Of a stretch of 64,000 nt of DNA, positions 41,259 through 49,617 are shown one piece after another. The stretch lies in assembly GCA_965232105.1 (NCBI GenBank), contig OZ246956.1:3038001-3102000 (forward strand), read 5' to 3'. The notes under the pieces were generated by a model. The model did not search any database and was not told where the DNA came from. It saw only the letters and a list, made by a program, of their open reading frames with translations. The position numbers and the translations under genes were made by a program. The DNA comes from Multivorans sp965232105. Its GTDB lineage: Bacteria > Acidobacteriota > Thermoanaerobaculia > Multivoradales > Multivoraceae. Position 1 is the stretch's first letter; each line of letters begins with the position of its first letter.

Positions 41259-43439
41259 TCAGTTGCCGGTGATTCGAACGTTGTCGTAGGAAACGACGGC
41301 CGGCGAGTAGCCGAGCAGACCCGGCGAACCACTGCGGATCGGGTGGGGATCTTCGGCTGTGATCGTCCACTCGGCCGGTTCCTCTTCGTCGCGGGGCCAG
41401 ACCTTGCCGCGGATCGTGGCGGAGTCGCCCTGTGCTTCCACCTGCAGCTTCATCGTGTACCAACGGTCCATCTCGAACGCGTAGTCGGCCTTCTGCTCGA
41501 CCCGTAGCTGGGCCGACCAGGAGCGGATCTGGAGGCGCTGGTGGATACCCAGCATGTCGAGGATGTAGCCGGAGTTGATCAAACCCGAGTCGGAGCGCCG
41601 CCGGCCCTTCTGCGAGTTGCGGACGTCGGCCTGGATCGTGTAGTTCCCCAGTGAAGGCGGCCCGAGCAGGAGCGGCGAGCGCAGCAGTCCGCTCTCGGCG
41701 ACAGGCTTGACCAGGATGCTGTCGCCATCTTCTTCCGCGATGTCGTACCGGCCGCCGCCGATCCAGTAGCCCTTCTTTCCGCCGGAGAAGTCCTCCGTCC
41801 ACGGCAGGGGCGGGAAGACACGAATGCGCGCTTCGGCGGTGAGGTCGCCGCTGGTCGCGACCAGCGCGCCGGCCTGGAAGCCCGAGTCGTCGGCAAAGCG
41901 GAGGGTGCTGTCCGAGAGATCCGCCTCGATCCCCTGGAGCGACCAATCGGCTTCGACCTCCCCCAGCGGTCGGCCGAGAGCGTCGTACGCGAAGACCTGG
42001 AAGTCGTGACTCTCGCCGGGATCGGCGCGGATCTCGGCGGGCACCACGAGCAGGGTAGTCGGCGGTCCTTCCGGTTCGCCCTCGTCGCCGCGGCTGGGAA
42101 GTGGTGAAGCCGTAACCTCGAAGGGAGCGTCCTTGTCGCCGAGGCAGTAGACCCCTTCCTCGGTGGTGAAGTAGACGCGTCCGTAGGCGATCGCCGCCGA
42201 GCCGTACAGCTCGGCGTAGCGGCCGTCGGGCACCTTCAGTTGGTGCCGGCTGAGGATCTCGGCGCTCGTCTCTCCCGGCCGGATGATCGCGAAGTGGCCG
42301 TTCGTCTCGCCGGCGTAGATCTTGCCGTCGGCCCAGACCGGCGACGCCTTGCCGACCGTCCCGATGCTGAGTTCCCAGTAGACCTCGCCGGTTTCCGTGT
42401 CGACCGCGGCGAGGTTGCCGGAGTTGTTCACCACGTACAGGCGGCCATCGTGGATTGTCGGCGACGGGAACCCGGCCTTGTTCCGGTTCCACCGCCATAG
42501 TTCACCGGTGTTCGTGATGTCGCCGCTCAGTGTGCCGTCGATTGCGATGACGCGGCCGAGAGTGCCCTCATCGATGTTCTCTTCGCTGTGGGAGATGAAG
42601 ACCCTGCCCTGGTCGTCGACGACGGGCGAGGAGTTGATACCCCGCTTGGAGAGATTGAACTCCCAGACCTTTTTGCCGGTGCGGGCCTGCAGGGCGTAGA
42701 TGTGCCCATCCGCGTTACCGGTGATCAGCAAGCGCTGGTTGTTGATCACGGTGACGATCGGGATCGATTGCGTGTTCCGGTCGTAGATGGTGCCTCCCGG
42801 CGTCGACATCCACTGCACCGCGCCGGTTCGCTTGTCGAAGGCGTAGTAGCGATGCCGGGGTATGCCCTGGTTGCCCCAACTGCCATTGTTCATGTTGACG
42901 ATGATCAGGTCCCCGTCGATCACCGGGGAGGCGGTCCGGCCGCCGTAGCCCTCGAAGCGACCGTGCTCTTCCTTGAGGGAAACCGACCAGACCAGGTTTC
43001 CGTCGCGGTCGTGGCAGAGGAAGAGGCCGCTGACGAGCTGGGCGTAGGTGTAGCCGGTCTCCGGATCGCCGGTAAGCGAGGCCCACCCGACCCGGTTCAT
43101 GGCGACGGTCGTGAGGTAGAGGTTGTAGCGGTTCTCCCACAGCGGCTCGCCGGTACCGGCGTCGAACGCCGCGATGACGGCCTGCTCGTGGATTCCCGAG
43201 CCGGCGCGACCGTTGACGAACACCCGACCGTCCATCACGACCGGCGTCGAGCGGGCGATGAAGTCCTGACGCCAGATCAGGTTCTCGCCCTCCGGGCTCC
43301 AGGTGTCGATCAGCCCGGTTTGGGGCGAGTAGCCATTCTGGTACGGCCCGCGCCAGGAGGTCCACTCTTCCGCATGCAGCGATGCGATGGCCAGCGTCAG
43401 AAGGGGCAGGAATGAACAGAACTGAAGGCGATTCCTCAT
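41259..43439 (-). CDS. Secreted PQQ-like beta-propeller with C-terminal lectin-like domain
   Basis: Exported protein of 726 residues. AAGGAG stands before the ATG at 43437-43439; the signal peptide ends near SLHAE. An N-terminal propeller of WD/PQQ-like blades covers about 25-430 (WTSWRGPYQNGYSP, DAGTGEPLWENRY, RTGAVQWMST, VDTETGEVYWELS). An Ig-like stretch (about 465-535, LLVVPAEIRADPGES) and a concanavalin/DUF1080-like domain (about 545-726, LPWTEDFSGGKKGYW, NYTIQADVRNS, YDNVRITGN) follow. The lectin-like end suggests glycan binding. Upstream partner of the shorter propeller in the same cluster. Confidence 0.88.
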   Translation of the reverse strand: MRNRLQFCSFLPLLTLAIASLHAEEWTSWRGPYQNGYSPQTGLIDTWSPEGENLIWRQDFIARSTPVVMDGRVFVNGRAGSGIHEQAVIAAFDAGTGEPLWENRYNLYLTTVAMNRVGWASLTGDPETGYTYAQLVSGLFLCHDRDGNLVWSVSLKEEHGRFEGYGGRTASPVIDGDLIIVNMNNGSWGNQGIPRHRYYAFDKRTGAVQWMSTPGGTIYDRNTQSIPIVTVINNQRLLITGNADGHIYALQARTGKKVWEFNLSKRGINSSPVVDDQGRVFISHSEENIDEGTLGRVIAIDGTLSGDITNTGELWRWNRNKAGFPSPTIHDGRLYVVNNSGNLAAVDTETGEVYWELSIGTVGKASPVWADGKIYAGETNGHFAIIRPGETSAEILSRHQLKVPDGRYAELYGSAAIAYGRVYFTTEEGVYCLGDKDAPFEVTASPLPSRGDEGEPEGPPTTLLVVPAEIRADPGESHDFQVFAYDALGRPLGEVEADWSLQGIEADLSDSTLRFADDSGFQAGALVATSGDLTAEARIRVFPPLPWTEDFSGGKKGYWIGGGRYDIAEEDGDSILVKPVAESGLLRSPLLLGPPSLGNYTIQADVRNSQKGRRRSDSGLINSGYILDMLGIHQRLQIRSWSAQLRVEQKADYAFEMDRWYTMKLQVEAQGDSATIRGKVWPRDEEEPAEWTITAEDPHPIRSGSPGLLGYSPAVVSYDNVRITGN

Positions 43440-43560
43440 CTCGGCTCCTTGCGAGGGTGTTGGGAAGCGGACGACTGCCCGCACGCGGCGCACATTCTAG
43501 GCGGAATTCCCTCAGGAGGCGCTCTCGCATCCTGAGTTCGCACTGCGGTGGACGGTGTCG

Positions 43561-44508
43561 TTACTCGGCTTCCTCGCTTCCTGCGGCCTCCTGCGCGGCC
43601 GCCATCTGCTCCTGCCAGTTGGCGGGGTAGATCATCGCCATCAGCGTCGACTGTTCGGACTGGTACTGGACCATCGCGCCCTTGGGCATCCAGATCGCGT
43701 CGCCGGGGCCGAGTTCGTGGGCGTCCTCGCCGGAGAGGATCGTCAGGCTCCCCTCGAGGACGTAGAGGTACTCGTCGAACATCATCGGGCGCTGTTGCTG
43801 GGTATCGAAGTTGTCCAGCACGGTGACCGCGCAGTGGAGGATGTCGCTGACCGCGACCACACCGGGCGCGCTGGCAGGCCCGACATCGGACCCGGTGTAG
43901 ATGCCCGGCCCGAACTCGACGATCTCGCGGTCGGCGGCCGCGACGAAGACCACCGGGTCCGGTTCGCCCTCCATCGACCAGTTCTCGTCCGCGGGCACCC
44001 AGTCGAACGGGTAGACGGCGACCAGGTTCGGGGCCATTTCGCCGGCCTCGAGCCTCTTGGCCACCGTACCCCTTGGGATCCACAGACCGTCACCCGGGCC
44101 GACTTCGAACACCTCGTCCTCCGTCTCGAGCGTCAGGACTCCACCCTCGAGGCCGTAGATGTACTCGTCGTAGGTGTAGACCCAGTCCTCGAGAGAGAAG
44201 TTCTCGTAGCGCGCGATGACGTTGCTCATCTTCGTGGTGCCCGCCACCGTGCCGATCGCGTTGGGATCGCCGACGTCCGTCGCCACCATCAACGTGGGGT
44301 TGCCCGGAGTGAGTTCGAGGAACTCGCGGCTGTCGCCCCGGATGACGACGATCTCCCCGACGGGCGCCGGCACTTCCCGCACGGCGGGTGCCTCGGCCGG
44401 AGGTTCTGTCTCTTCCTCTTCGCCCGGGGCACAGGCAAGGAAGCCGGCGCCGAGAGCGAGGACGCTCAGCGCCACGATCGGGGTCGTCCTGAGAGAGTTG
44501 GTAAACAT
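43561..44508 (-). CDS. Bicupin lipoprotein
   Basis: Lipoprotein of 315 residues with lipobox Cys in GFLACAPG and an acidic Glu-rich spacer after it. Two cupin domains are visible: the first around 95-160 (YDEYIYGLEGGVLTLE, VGPGDGLWIPRGTV), the second around 225-290 (FDEYLYVLEGSLTIL, LGPGDAIWMPKGAMVQYQS). The canonical cupin His pairs are poorly represented; Tyr/Glu (DEY) replaces them, similar to the EutQ-like branch, so metal binding is unsure. The ATG at 44506-44508 follows GGGAG. It heads the co-directional sugar cluster, 121 bases before the lectin-tailed beta-propeller. Confidence 0.84.
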   Translation of the reverse strand: MFTNSLRTTPIVALSVLALGAGFLACAPGEEEETEPPAEAPAVREVPAPVGEIVVIRGDSREFLELTPGNPTLMVATDVGDPNAIGTVAGTTKMSNVIARYENFSLEDWVYTYDEYIYGLEGGVLTLETEDEVFEVGPGDGLWIPRGTVAKRLEAGEMAPNLVAVYPFDWVPADENWSMEGEPDPVVFVAAADREIVEFGPGIYTGSDVGPASAPGVVAVSDILHCAVTVLDNFDTQQQRPMMFDEYLYVLEGSLTILSGEDAHELGPGDAIWMPKGAMVQYQSEQSTLMAMIYPANWQEQMAAAQEAAGSEEAE

Positions 44509-44696
44509 CGCGGTCTCCCTTTTGCGAACCTCATCCCCCAACAAATTTAAGAATTCCTAAGGTCCCGTCAGACGCTGCGGAACCACGTCGAAGCCTTCCT
44601 GTGTCTTGGGGGAGACGTGTTGATCGACCTTTCGGTTACTCAGGAATCTTCGCGCTGCCGTTAGGATGGCTTTTCATAGTACTGAGCGCCCTACAA

Positions 44697-47114
44697 ATGG
44701 TCAATAAGACGCAGAAGCGAATCGGGTTCCGGCGCCGGCGGATGACCGCCGTAGCTTCGGTGCTTGCGGTCGCTTCGCTCGCCACCTGCCAGCGGGAGCC
44801 AGCCCCGGTTCCGGAGCGCACCTCATCGGCTGAGCCCGTCGTATCGGCCGAGCGCCCTTCCACTGTCGCGGCCTGGAGCGAAGCGGTCGGCGATCTGTCT
44901 CCCGAGGCGTGGAACGTGGTGCTGGTCACGATCGACACGCTGCGCGCCGACCGGCTCGGCTGCTACGGCTATGCGGACATCGAGACGCCGCACCTCGACC
45001 GGCTCGCGACCGAGGGGGTTCTGTTCGAGTCCGCGCTGACCACGGTTCCCTTCACCCTTCCCGCGCACAGTTCGATCATGACCGGGGTTTACCCGCCGGT
45101 CCATGGCGTACGCGAGAACGTCGGCTATGCGCTCGACGAGCGGCTGCCCACACTCGCCGAGGACCTGTCCGCCGCCGGCCGGCGCACCGGAGGCTTCGTC
45201 AGTGCCTTCGTCCTGGACGGCAGATGGGGAATCGATCGCGGCTTCGACCGCTACTACGACGAGTTCAAGGTTCAGGACATGGGGATGCTGAACATCGGGG
45301 CCGTTCAGCGCGAGGGGACGGAGACGATCGAGGAGGCGGAGGCCTGGCTCGACGAGACGTTCGGCTCGCCCTTCTTCCTGTGGCTGCATCTCTTCGAGCC
45401 GCACGATCCCTACGAGGCGCCCGAGCCCTATGCGTCGCGGTATCCGCAGCGGCCATACGACGCGGAGGTTGCGTACACGGACAGCCTGGTCGGGCGGCTG
45501 CGCGAGATGCTGGAAGGCAGGGACCTGCTCGAGCGGACGCTCCTGATCGTCACGGGCGACCACGGAGAGGGCCTCGGCGATCACGGCGAGTACTTCCATG
45601 GCTACTTCGTCTACGACAGCACGGCGCGTGTGCCGCTGATCGTCCGGCTGCCGGGGGCTCGCCTCGGCGGTCGCCGGGTGGCTACTGCGGTCAGCCACGT
45701 CGATCTCCGTCCCACGATTCTCGAGGCGCTCGGTCGCTCGGCACCGGCTATCCCCTCCCGCCAGGGAGGGCGCAGCCTGCTTCCGCTCCTGCTCGGCCTG
45801 GACGACGGTGAACGCTCCGCCTACGTCGAGTCGTACTACTCGCTCTACCACTACGGCTGGGCGCCGCTACGCGCCATTCACACTGGACCGCTCAAGTTCA
45901 TCGATGCACCGGAACCCGAGCTGTACCGCCTCGCCGAGGATCCGGGGGAGACGGAGAACGTCGTGCGCGGCGCGCGCGCCGAAGCGCGGGGACTCCGCGA
46001 CCGTCTGCTGGGGATGATCCGCGATTTCGACCGGGCCGGGTCGGGCGACGCCGCCCGGCCGGACCTCGATCAGGAGACGCTGGCGCAGCTCCAGGCGCTC
46101 GGCTATCTGGCCGGCAGCGGCAGCCGCGCGGAGGCGCCCGAGGACCTCTCCGGTCTCGCCGACCCGAAGGGCAAGATCGCGGTCCACCGGGCGATCATGC
46201 TTGCCCAGAGCGACATCGGAAAGGGCGAGACGGCGGCTGCCCGCGAGCGCCTGCTGGAGGCGATCGAGCTGGATCCCGGAGTGGTCGACGCCCAGCAGAT
46301 GCTTGGCAACCTGCACCAGCGCGAGGGCGAATACGAAGCGGCGATCGCGTACTTCCAGAATGCCCTGGCCCGCAACCCGGATCATCAGGCGTCGCTGATG
46401 GGTCTGGCCGACTCCTACCTCTGGCTGGGCCGGCCGGAGGATGCCCTGGTCGGTTTCGAGCGGCTTCGCACCCTGGCGCCGCACGACAGCAAGGCGGCAA
46501 TCGCCTCCACCGAAATCCTGGTCGATCTCGGGCGTCAGGCAGAGGCCCTCGAAGTTGCCGAGTCTGCAGCCCGCTACGAGCATGCCCCGGCATTGGTCCA
46601 CAACCAGTTTGGCGAACTGCTCACGCTGTCCGGACGGGTCGACGAGGCCGAGGGCGCTTTCCAGCGGGCCATCCAGGCGAACGATCGCCCGGTGCAGCCG
46701 CACTTCAATCTGGCCGTGCTCTACGAAGAGCGAGGCGACACCGAGAGGGCGGTCGAGCGCTACACGGAAGCGCTGGCCCGGATGCCGTGGCACTACAGGA
46801 CGCTGTTCAACCTCGGCCGGCTTCTTGGCGGGGAGGGAAACGCGGCGGAGCAGGAGGAACTGTGGCAGGCGGCGGTGGACGCGAACCCGGAGTTCATCGA
46901 GGGGCACTACCTGCTGGCGAAGCTGCTGATGGACCAGGGAGGCGATCTCGAGCGGGCCGAAGAACTGGTGCGCGCGGGCCTGGAGCAGGACGAAGCCCAC
47001 CAGGCGGGGGCTTTGGGCTACTTCGTGCTGGCCGACATTCTCAGTCGCCTGGGCCGGACGGGGGAGGCGATGGAGGCGGTGCGGTCCGGCCGGGAGATCC
47101 AGGCACGGCCCTAG
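44697..47114 (+). CDS. Sulfatase-fold hydrolase with C-terminal TPR domain, lipoprotein
   Basis: Fusion of about 805 residues. From the ATG at 44697 a basic N-terminus and hydrophobic stretch end at a lipobox (LATC, Cys31). An alkaline-phosphatase/sulfatase-fold domain covers about 72-450 (WNVVLVTIDTLRADRLGCYGY with metal Asp, IVTGDHGEGLGDHGE). In place of the CxPxR signature it has FTLPAHSSIMTG with Thr120, so a phosphodiesterase- or phosphatase-like threonine nucleophile is more likely than formylglycine. About eight TPR units fill 490-800 (EYEAAIAYFQNALARNPDH, GDTERAVERYTEALARMPW). The start could also be ATG 44742. Probably a periplasmic complex-forming hydrolase. Confidence 0.9.
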   Translation: MVNKTQKRIGFRRRRMTAVASVLAVASLATCQREPAPVPERTSSAEPVVSAERPSTVAAWSEAVGDLSPEAWNVVLVTIDTLRADRLGCYGYADIETPHLDRLATEGVLFESALTTVPFTLPAHSSIMTGVYPPVHGVRENVGYALDERLPTLAEDLSAAGRRTGGFVSAFVLDGRWGIDRGFDRYYDEFKVQDMGMLNIGAVQREGTETIEEAEAWLDETFGSPFFLWLHLFEPHDPYEAPEPYASRYPQRPYDAEVAYTDSLVGRLREMLEGRDLLERTLLIVTGDHGEGLGDHGEYFHGYFVYDSTARVPLIVRLPGARLGGRRVATAVSHVDLRPTILEALGRSAPAIPSRQGGRSLLPLLLGLDDGERSAYVESYYSLYHYGWAPLRAIHTGPLKFIDAPEPELYRLAEDPGETENVVRGARAEARGLRDRLLGMIRDFDRAGSGDAARPDLDQETLAQLQALGYLAGSGSRAEAPEDLSGLADPKGKIAVHRAIMLAQSDIGKGETAAARERLLEAIELDPGVVDAQQMLGNLHQREGEYEAAIAYFQNALARNPDHQASLMGLADSYLWLGRPEDALVGFERLRTLAPHDSKAAIASTEILVDLGRQAEALEVAESAARYEHAPALVHNQFGELLTLSGRVDEAEGAFQRAIQANDRPVQPHFNLAVLYEERGDTERAVERYTEALARMPWHYRTLFNLGRLLGGEGNAAEQEELWQAAVDANPEFIEGHYLLAKLLMDQGGDLERAEELVRAGLEQDEAHQAGALGYFVLADILSRLGRTGEAMEAVRSGREIQARP

Positions 47115-47211
47115 CGCGGCAGAAGGTCCGGAGTCGGCGCTTCGCGCCGGTTGCCGTAAACGCGGGCCAGAAGGCCCGCGCCACGGCCGGCGCACCCAGT
47201 TTCTGCCGCGC
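47114..47211. repeat. REP-like nested inverted repeat between convergent genes
   Basis: GCGCGGCAGAA at 47114-47124 and its complement TTCTGCCGCGC at 47201-47211 are perfect 11-base arms. They enclose a CGGCGC/GCGCCG hairpin (47135-47149) and an 8-base hairpin (47161-47180). GCCGGCGCACCCAGT at 47186-47200 recurs inverted and exact at 57314-57328. The nested structure resembles REP/BIME elements. Confidence 0.6.
47161..47180. terminator. Hairpin between convergent genes
   Basis: CGCGGGCC, loop AGAA, GGCCCGCG: a perfect 8-base GC stem placed between the stops of the TPR fusion (47114) and the DUF5916 gene (47218). It has no U-tract on either strand, so it would be an atypical bidirectional terminator or part of the REP-like structure. 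Confidence 0.45.
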
Positions 47212-47217
47212 CAGCTC

Positions 47218-49473
47218 CTAGCGCTGGAACAGATAGGTGGCCTTGAGGATGAGCTGCCGGCCCTGTGTGCGTCGCTCCCGGAGCGACGGCGCCGTCCAGT
47301 TCTCGTTGTAGACGAGGAAGATGTCGGCGCCGGGTCGGTAGATCCAGTGAAAGCGGATGTTGACGCCGAGGTCCTCGGCAGCGTCGTTGTACTGGGCGAT
47401 CATGTTCAGTCGCAGATCGGGTGTGAACGAGAGGTCGACGCCCTGGCTCCAGAGGTTGATCTCGAAGGCGCCCTGCGGCAGGTCCACGTCGTGGTGCGAC
47501 CAGGTGGTCGAGGCGCGAACGAGGCGTGACAGGCGCAGACCGAGCGTCTGCCGCAGGGAGACCCAGTCGCCCCCGTAGAACTCGCCCCAGTTGTTGAAGC
47601 TCCGCAAGCTCACCGATCGCGATGCGTCGGTCAGCATCAGCAGTTCCCAGCCGTCGAACTCGAACAGGCCCGGCGGGATCACCACGCCGGGAAAGATCTC
47701 GAACGGCGCGAAGAGCTGCTCCTTCGTGCGGACGGCGCCGAACTCCCAGAAGTCGTTCGACTTGAGGACCATGCCGAGGGGGTACACGTAGGTCTCCTCG
47801 CTCTCCAGGCGCCCGTCGCTCGAACGCTCGAAACGGCGGTGCGCGCCCTCGGCGTACCAGGAACGGATGCCGCCCCGCTCGATCCGCGGCTGCCAGATGA
47901 AGCGCGGGTTGAAGAGGCGGAAGTTCTCGCGCAGCAGGAAACCCACGCCCGGGTCGAAGTTCTGCTGCGATTCGATGAAGTCCACCGAGGTCGTGAGCGT
48001 CGAACCCTGGTAGCCGACGCCAGCGCCGAAGGAGGCGTCGTCGACGTCGATGCCCGGCCGCTCGCTACGGCTCCAGTAGCCGTTGAGCTGGAGGAGCTGG
48101 GTTGGCTTGAGCTCGAGGTCGAAGCCGTAGAGGTTCTCCGCTCCCGCTGCGGAGGGGTCGCGCTGCGTGAAGATCGCGCCGACGCTGGAGCGCTCACCGA
48201 TGTTGCGTTTCACCCGGGCGACCGAGAAGGCGGTCTGCGGCACGCCGTGGTCTCCAATGTCCGCCGCTCCCGTACCGACGCCGAGGACGCCGAAGTTCCA
48301 TTCGCCGAGCCGACCGGTCAGGCGAGCCCCCAGGTCCATCGGCACGGTCGCGCCGCCGTCGAGCCCGATGCGGCGCGAGAAGAAGGCCTTCATCAGGGCG
48401 GGCAGCCAGGGCACTCTCTGGGGAGGGCCGAACTCGAAGATGCCCGCGTTCTCGAGGAAGAAGTCCCGCTTCTCGGGGAAGAAGAGGGAGAACCGCGTCA
48501 GGTTCACCTGCAGATCGTCGACCTCGACCTCGGCGAAGTCCGTGTTGTAGGTGAGATCGAGAACCACCGACTTGCTCGGTCCCCACTTGATGTCGAGTCC
48601 GCCGTCGAGGTCGTTCGCCGAGGTACGGGTCGGAGGCTCTTCCGAGGCGGATCCGATCAGGTAGGGCTTGATGTCCAGACTGCGCGAGCGCCGAAGCCCG
48701 GCGAGCCCCGTCAGGCTGCCGGCCAGGGAAACCCGGTAGGCCGCGTAGTGGGACACGCCGGACGTGGTGATCGGCAGGGCGGAACGGGGCAGATACGCCC
48801 AGTTCACCTCTTCGCTCTTGCGGCGGATGAGCCGCTGGACGTTGAGGCCCCAGCGGTCGAGCGCCGGATCGAAGCGCAGGGTCGCGAAGGGAATGGCCAT
48901 CTCGGCCGTCCAGCCTTCCGCCGTTCGTCGAGCCCTGACCGTCCAGACGCCGTCCCACTCGGTGTTCACGTCGCGTCCCTCGTCGGTGATCAGCGCATCG
49001 TGACGGGCACCGTTCGGGTTGGTGGCGAAGGCGAAGGCGTTCCTGCCGTCGAGGAACGTGTCGAACACGAGGACGAAGGAGTCGTCGGAGGCAAGCTCCG
49101 CGTCGCGCTCCATCTCCTTGGCGATGATCCTCGCGGGCTCCCGATCGAACGCGCGCAGGGCGACGTAGAGCGTCGACGGGGTGTAGGCGATGGAGAACTC
49201 CGTGCGTTCGGATGCCGGTGCCCCCTCACGGGGTTCGCGCTGGCGAAAGCCGTTGCCGACCTCGGCCTGTTGCCAGGCCGGCTCATCGAGCCGGCCATCG
49301 ACGATGATCGGCTGGTCGATGACGAGGGCCCTGATCGAGGGACGCTCCGTGGGGGCGTCGTCGTCCTGACCGACCGCCGGTGCGCAGAGAGCTAGCGCGA
49401 CGACGAATGGAACCAACCGGTCGGGAAACTTGAAGAGACGAGTCTTTCTGTCGCAGGGATGGACCGGAAACAC
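47218..49473 (-). CDS. DUF5916 outer-membrane protein with CBM9-like domain
   Basis: Protein of 751 residues. A signal peptide is followed near residue 37 by QDDDAP. The N-terminal carbohydrate-binding family 9-like beta-sandwich (about 45-245) has IDQPIIVDGRLDEPAWQQA, FSIAYTPSTLYVALRAFD and FVLVFDTFLDGRNAFAF. The DUF5916 part, predicted as a large beta-barrel, runs to the end (VVLDLTYNTDFAEVEVD, FSLFFPEKRDFFLENAGIF, final ATYLFQR). The family is common next to TonB receptors in Bacteroidetes and Acidobacteria; no activity is known. The start is GTG at 49471-49473. It diverges from the TonB receptor at 49618. Confidence 0.9.
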   Translation of the reverse strand: MFPVHPCDRKTRLFKFPDRLVPFVVALALCAPAVGQDDDAPTERPSIRALVIDQPIIVDGRLDEPAWQQAEVGNGFRQREPREGAPASERTEFSIAYTPSTLYVALRAFDREPARIIAKEMERDAELASDDSFVLVFDTFLDGRNAFAFATNPNGARHDALITDEGRDVNTEWDGVWTVRARRTAEGWTAEMAIPFATLRFDPALDRWGLNVQRLIRRKSEEVNWAYLPRSALPITTSGVSHYAAYRVSLAGSLTGLAGLRRSRSLDIKPYLIGSASEEPPTRTSANDLDGGLDIKWGPSKSVVLDLTYNTDFAEVEVDDLQVNLTRFSLFFPEKRDFFLENAGIFEFGPPQRVPWLPALMKAFFSRRIGLDGGATVPMDLGARLTGRLGEWNFGVLGVGTGAADIGDHGVPQTAFSVARVKRNIGERSSVGAIFTQRDPSAAGAENLYGFDLELKPTQLLQLNGYWSRSERPGIDVDDASFGAGVGYQGSTLTTSVDFIESQQNFDPGVGFLLRENFRLFNPRFIWQPRIERGGIRSWYAEGAHRRFERSSDGRLESEETYVYPLGMVLKSNDFWEFGAVRTKEQLFAPFEIFPGVVIPPGLFEFDGWELLMLTDASRSVSLRSFNNWGEFYGGDWVSLRQTLGLRLSRLVRASTTWSHHDVDLPQGAFEINLWSQGVDLSFTPDLRLNMIAQYNDAAEDLGVNIRFHWIYRPGADIFLVYNENWTAPSLRERRTQGRQLILKATYLFQR

Positions 49474-49521
49474 AGGGAAGAACTCGTCAAAGGAGGGAAA
49501 GTCGAGAGGCGCCTATAGAGG

Positions 49522-49545
49522 ATTCTTAAGGTTTTCTAAGGTTTT
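49522..49545 (+). promoter_or_regulatory. AT-rich direct repeats in a divergent promoter region
   Basis: TAAGGTTTT occurs at 49527-49535 and 49537-49545, ten bases apart, one helical turn. ATTCTTAA precedes the first copy. The patch is the only AT-rich stretch between the DUF5916 and TonB receptor starts and is a candidate control site. The -10/-35 elements are not clear. A related ATTCTTAA and CCTTAG pair lies upstream of the bicupin gene. Confidence 0.35.
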
Positions 49546-49617
49546 GCTCTAGATCGAACACGGTTGAATGGGTCAGAGTATCGTTGATACGTCGTCAAAC
49601 AGAACCCGGAGGTGTCC

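Noticed and set aside
39742..43439. Quinoprotein (PQQ) alcohol dehydrogenases
   Set aside because: Both have propeller blades, but the vicinal Cys and catalytic Asp/Ca-site residues were not found, so only a propeller fold is claimed.
44697..46100. Classical formylglycine sulfatase
   Set aside because: The CxPxR signature is replaced by T-L-P-A-H, so only the sulfatase/phosphatase fold is claimed.
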